Source: Pigmentiphaga daeguensis (lineage in GTDB: Bacteria > Pseudomonadota > Gammaproteobacteria > Burkholderiales > Burkholderiaceae_B). From it: a stretch of DNA of 64,000 nt. The stretch spans positions 1-64,000 of the forward strand of contig NZ_BAAAEN010000012.1 in NCBI RefSeq assembly GCF_039523035.1, written 5' to 3'. Below, in pieces: positions 61,881-64,000 of this stretch (positions within the stretch are counted from its first letter, which is position 1; each line of letters begins with the position of its first letter). Position numbers and translations under genes: made by a program. Under the pieces are notes generated by a model, which saw only the letters and a program-made list of their open reading frames with translations, was not told the origin of the DNA and did no database searches.

Positions 61881-62771
61881 TCAGCCCCCGGGCGCGCCCG
61901 TCTGTTGCAGCAGCCAGCCGCGAAAGGCCTGCAGGGCGGGCAGCGTGACATTGGCGGGCGGGTAGACCAGATAGTACGAAGTCGGCGAGCGCACCACCGG
62001 CCCGAAGGGCGATACCAGCCGGCCATTTTCCAGCTCGTCTTCCACCAGCAGGCGGGGCACCACCGCGGCGCCCAGGCCCGCCATGGCTGCCCGCAGCACC
62101 AGCGAGAACGACTCAAACTTCATTCCTCCGGTGGTGCCTTCGGCGGGCAGGCCGCTGGCGGTCAGCCAGTCGTGCCAGGCATGCGGCCGGAACGTCATCT
62201 GCAGCATGGGCACGCGCGGCAGGTCGTCCGGCGTGCGCAGCGTGGTCGCGGCCATCTCCGGCGTACAGACCACGACCATGTGTTCGTCCATCAGCCAGTC
62301 CGAGCGGGCGCCGGGCCAGCGGGTGTTGCCCAGGTTGATGGCGGCGTCCAGGCTGTTGTTCTGGAAGTTGAAGGGCAGCCGCGTGACGAGGGTGAGCGCG
62401 ATGCGCGGATGTTCGCGCTGGAAGCGGGGCAGGCGCGGGATCAGCCATTGCGTGGCGACCGCGGGCACCACGCCCAGCCGCAGCACGCTGGCCGCGGGCT
62501 CGGTCGACACGGTTTCGATGATGGCCGATTCCAGCGCGTCGAGCGCGGGCGTCAGGCGCAGCAGCAGGATCTCGCCCGCGGACGTCAGTTGCAGACGCTT
62601 GCGTACGCGTTCGAACAGCCGGACCCCGAGGAAGTCCTCCAGCGCCTGGATCTGGTGGCTGATGGCGCTCTGCGTCAGATTCAGCGAGTCCGCCGCCTGC
62701 GTGAAGCTCAGCGTGCGTGCCGACAGCTCGAACGCCTGGAGCATGACGGGCGAGGGGATCTTGCGACGCAT
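61881..62771 (-). CDS. LysR-family transcriptional regulator, GcvA-like
   Basis: 296 residues. Seen: the helix-turn-helix LQAFELSARTLSFTQAADSLNLTQSAISHQIQALEDFLGVRLFERVRKRLQLTSAG and an effector domain with VPAVATQWLIPRLPRFQREHPRIALTLVTR and NLGNTRWPGARSDWLMDEHMVVVCTPEM, a GcvA-group pattern. It is divergent from the Bug gene at 62907, its likely target, with palindromes adjacent to its ATG. The stop is 25 bases from the convergent diguanylate cyclase gene. Confidence 0.94.
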   Translation of the reverse strand: MRRKIPSPVMLQAFELSARTLSFTQAADSLNLTQSAISHQIQALEDFLGVRLFERVRKRLQLTSAGEILLLRLTPALDALESAIIETVSTEPAASVLRLGVVPAVATQWLIPRLPRFQREHPRIALTLVTRLPFNFQNNSLDAAINLGNTRWPGARSDWLMDEHMVVVCTPEMAATTLRTPDDLPRVPMLQMTFRPHAWHDWLTASGLPAEGTTGGMKFESFSLVLRAAMAGLGAAVVPRLLVEDELENGRLVSPFGPVVRSPTSYYLVYPPANVTLPALQAFRGWLLQQTGAPGG

Positions 62772-62772
62772 G

Positions 62773-62797
62773 TCATTAATCCTGCTAATGAATTCAT
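62773..62797. promoter_or_regulatory. Overlapping palindromes near the LysR start
   Basis: TCATTA-N7-TAATGA (62773-62791) overlaps the perfect 10-base palindrome ATGAATTCAT (62788-62797). Both sit just before the LysR ATG at 62771, a usual place for autoregulatory LysR sites. Confidence 0.45.
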
Positions 62798-62906
62798 GAT
62801 GAGACGTCGCTTGTGGGCAGGCGGACGTCTCCGATAACTTAGTCCCGCGTTTCGTGGTTGCGGCACCGGCATTGTGCAGTAAGTCTGCTTGCATGGGAGT
62901 GAGTCG

Positions 62907-63887
62907 ATGAATCGTCGAGATGTACTGCGTCTGGGAGCGGCTGCGGGCCTGGGGGCCGCGGGCAGGGCATGGGCTCAGGAAGAGTTTCCGAACCGCCTGA
63001 TGAAGGTGGTGGTTCCTTATCCGCCCGGGGGCATCACCGACCTGCTGGGGCGGGTGCTGGCGGACATCCTGGCCAAGGAGTTCCCCGCCAAGCCCGTGAT
63101 CGTCGAGAACAAGGGCGGCGGCACAGGCACGGTGGCCCAGCAATACATCCTCCAGCAGCCGCACGATGGCCACCTGCTGCTGTCCGGCGGTCTGGGCGGG
63201 CTGATCCTGCCGACCATCCTGAATCCTCGCCTGCCCATCGATCCGCAGGAGAACTTCGTTCCCGTGGCCCAACTGGCCGAGCTGATGAACGTGCTGGTGG
63301 TGGGCCGGGACGTCGAGGCCCGCACGCTGCCCGAGCTCATCGCCTACGGCAAGACGCGCGTGGGCAAGCTCAACTACGGCTCCAACGGCGTAGGCACGCT
63401 GGCCCATTTCACCTCGGTGCTGTTCAACCAGCGCGCGGGCACGCATTTCGTCCATATCCCGTACCGCTCCAGCGGTGAAATCATCACCGGCCTGAAGAAC
63501 GGGGACATCCAGGTGTCCTTCGCCAACCTGCCATCGGTGGCCTCCCTGGTGCGCGCCGGTTCGCTGCGGGCGATCGCGGTGACGGGGGCCAGGCGCGCGC
63601 AGGCGCTGCCCGACGTGCCGACCCTGCTGGAACTGGGCATGGAGGACTTCGTCGCGACGGGATGGCTGGGGGCCTACGCGCCGGTCGGCACGCCCCAGGC
63701 CAACATCGACAAGCTGGCCGATGCCATCGTCAAGGGTGGCAGGCAGTCCGAGAACATCCAAAGGCTGCAGACCGCGGGTTTCGAGGTGACGGTGCGCGGC
63801 CACGCGGACTTCGCCGCCTGGAACCGCAGCGAATTCGTCAAGTGGAACGAACTGGCCCGCCGGGAGAACATCCGGCCCGAGGCCTGA
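62907..63887 (+). CDS. Bug/TctC-family periplasmic solute-binding protein with Tat-like signal
   Basis: 326 residues. Seen: MNRRDVLRLGAAAGLGAAGRAWAQEE, which carries RR-x-hh-xx as in twin-arginine signals, unlike the Sec signals of the other Bug proteins in this window. Body: FPNRLMKVVVPYPPGGITDLLGRVLAD, VIVENKGGGTGTVAQQYIL and VHIPYRSSGEIITGLKNGDI. It is the last complete gene and is divergent from LysR. The next gene (63914) may be an oxygenase, suggesting uptake and oxidation of one substrate. Confidence 0.92.
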   Translation: MNRRDVLRLGAAAGLGAAGRAWAQEEFPNRLMKVVVPYPPGGITDLLGRVLADILAKEFPAKPVIVENKGGGTGTVAQQYILQQPHDGHLLLSGGLGGLILPTILNPRLPIDPQENFVPVAQLAELMNVLVVGRDVEARTLPELIAYGKTRVGKLNYGSNGVGTLAHFTSVLFNQRAGTHFVHIPYRSSGEIITGLKNGDIQVSFANLPSVASLVRAGSLRAIAVTGARRAQALPDVPTLLELGMEDFVATGWLGAYAPVGTPQANIDKLADAIVKGGRQSENIQRLQTAGFEVTVRGHADFAAWNRSEFVKWNELARRENIRPEA

Positions 63888-63913
63888 GCGGCAATTTTCA
63901 ACAAGGACTGCAC

Positions 63914-64000
63914 ATGTTGCCCACCGCAAGAAAACTGGTTTTTTCGGAAGTGCCCATCGTCGACCTCGGGCCGGCCTGGCGCGATGATGCCGGCCGTGCC
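63914..64000 (+). CDS. Start of a possible 2-oxoglutarate/Fe(II)-dependent oxygenase (cut by window end)
   Basis: ATG at 63914 after an AAGGAC-like site opens 29 codons to the window edge. Seen: FSEVPIVDLGPA, the VPxIDLG-type first strand of isopenicillin-N-synthase-like oxygenases. The active-site HxD...H lies outside the window, so this is a tentative call from 29 residues. Confidence 0.4.
   Translation, partial: MLPTARKLVFSEVPIVDLGPAWRDDAGRA

Noticed and set aside
1..64000. CRISPR arrays, rRNA, origins, complete insertion sequences
   Set aside because: No regularly spaced direct repeats, rRNA cores, DnaA-box clusters or full transposase genes were found by eye.

Overview
The window is high-GC (about two thirds G+C by eye) DNA from a Bordetella-like betaproteobacterium (Alcaligenaceae). 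I infer this from the hemA-prfA-prmC-grxD block, six Bug-type (TctC) periplasmic binding proteins without partner transporters, many LysR regulators paired with catabolic operons, and a TonB siderophore receptor behind a Fur box. The species cannot be fixed from sequence alone. No CRISPR array, complete insertion sequence, rRNA or replication origin is visible.

Layout. 1-138 is the 3' end of a transposase. 383-4789 holds a Fur-box-preceded siderophore receptor, a Bcr/CflA-type exporter and two small genes. 4807-8361 is a housekeeping block on the minus strand (grxD, prmC, prfA, hemA), ending at tRNA-Phe (8575-8650), which has its own promoter and terminator. From 8819 the content turns accessory: a GFA-fold protein, two decayed head-to-head genes (an amidohydrolase and the C-terminal half of an FAD monooxygenase) that look joined by a deletion near 10205, and a LysR regulator divergent from a lactonase-like hydrolase/Bug/cupin operon. 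14325-16721 holds a GAF protein and an AI-2E-type permease. 16876-21351 is a D-amino-acid dehydrogenase/M19 dipeptidase/Bug operon with a divergent LysR gene.

21507-35904 is the most unusual region. It contains an STN+TonB-C periplasmic protein, an ECF sigma factor, a FecR-type anti-sigma regulator, an 11.3-kb filamentous-haemagglutinin-like gene and a second ECF sigma factor. The order matches the VreA-VreI-VreR cell-surface signalling type known from Pseudomonas aeruginosa, linked here to a giant TpsA-like exoprotein. The giant gene carries one frameshift near 32217; restoring one C gives a continuous frame of about 3,775 codons.

35923-38711 is an operon for a SorA/SorB-type sulfite dehydrogenase with its own ECF sigma factor and membrane anti-sigma candidate. 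38773-50905 is a LysR-led catabolic locus of eleven co-directional genes: two Bug proteins, two SDRs, a ThDP enzyme, an HpaI-type aldolase, an RraA-type aldolase, an aldehyde dehydrogenase, two MaoC hydratases and an acyl-CoA synthetase. Together these could activate, hydrate, cleave and oxidise an unknown organic acid.

50933-64000 has a tannase-family lipoprotein with a divergent LysR gene, a GST, an MFS transporter, an IclR-controlled FAD oxidoreductase/Bug pair with two identical palindromic operators, a FUSC-family exporter, a diguanylate cyclase, and a LysR gene divergent from a Bug gene followed by the first codons of a possible 2-oxoglutarate-dependent oxygenase cut by the window edge. 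No gene-free stretch exceeds 300 bases; the larger gaps (139-382, 8362-8574, 44837-45088, 59219-59425) hold the regulatory elements listed.
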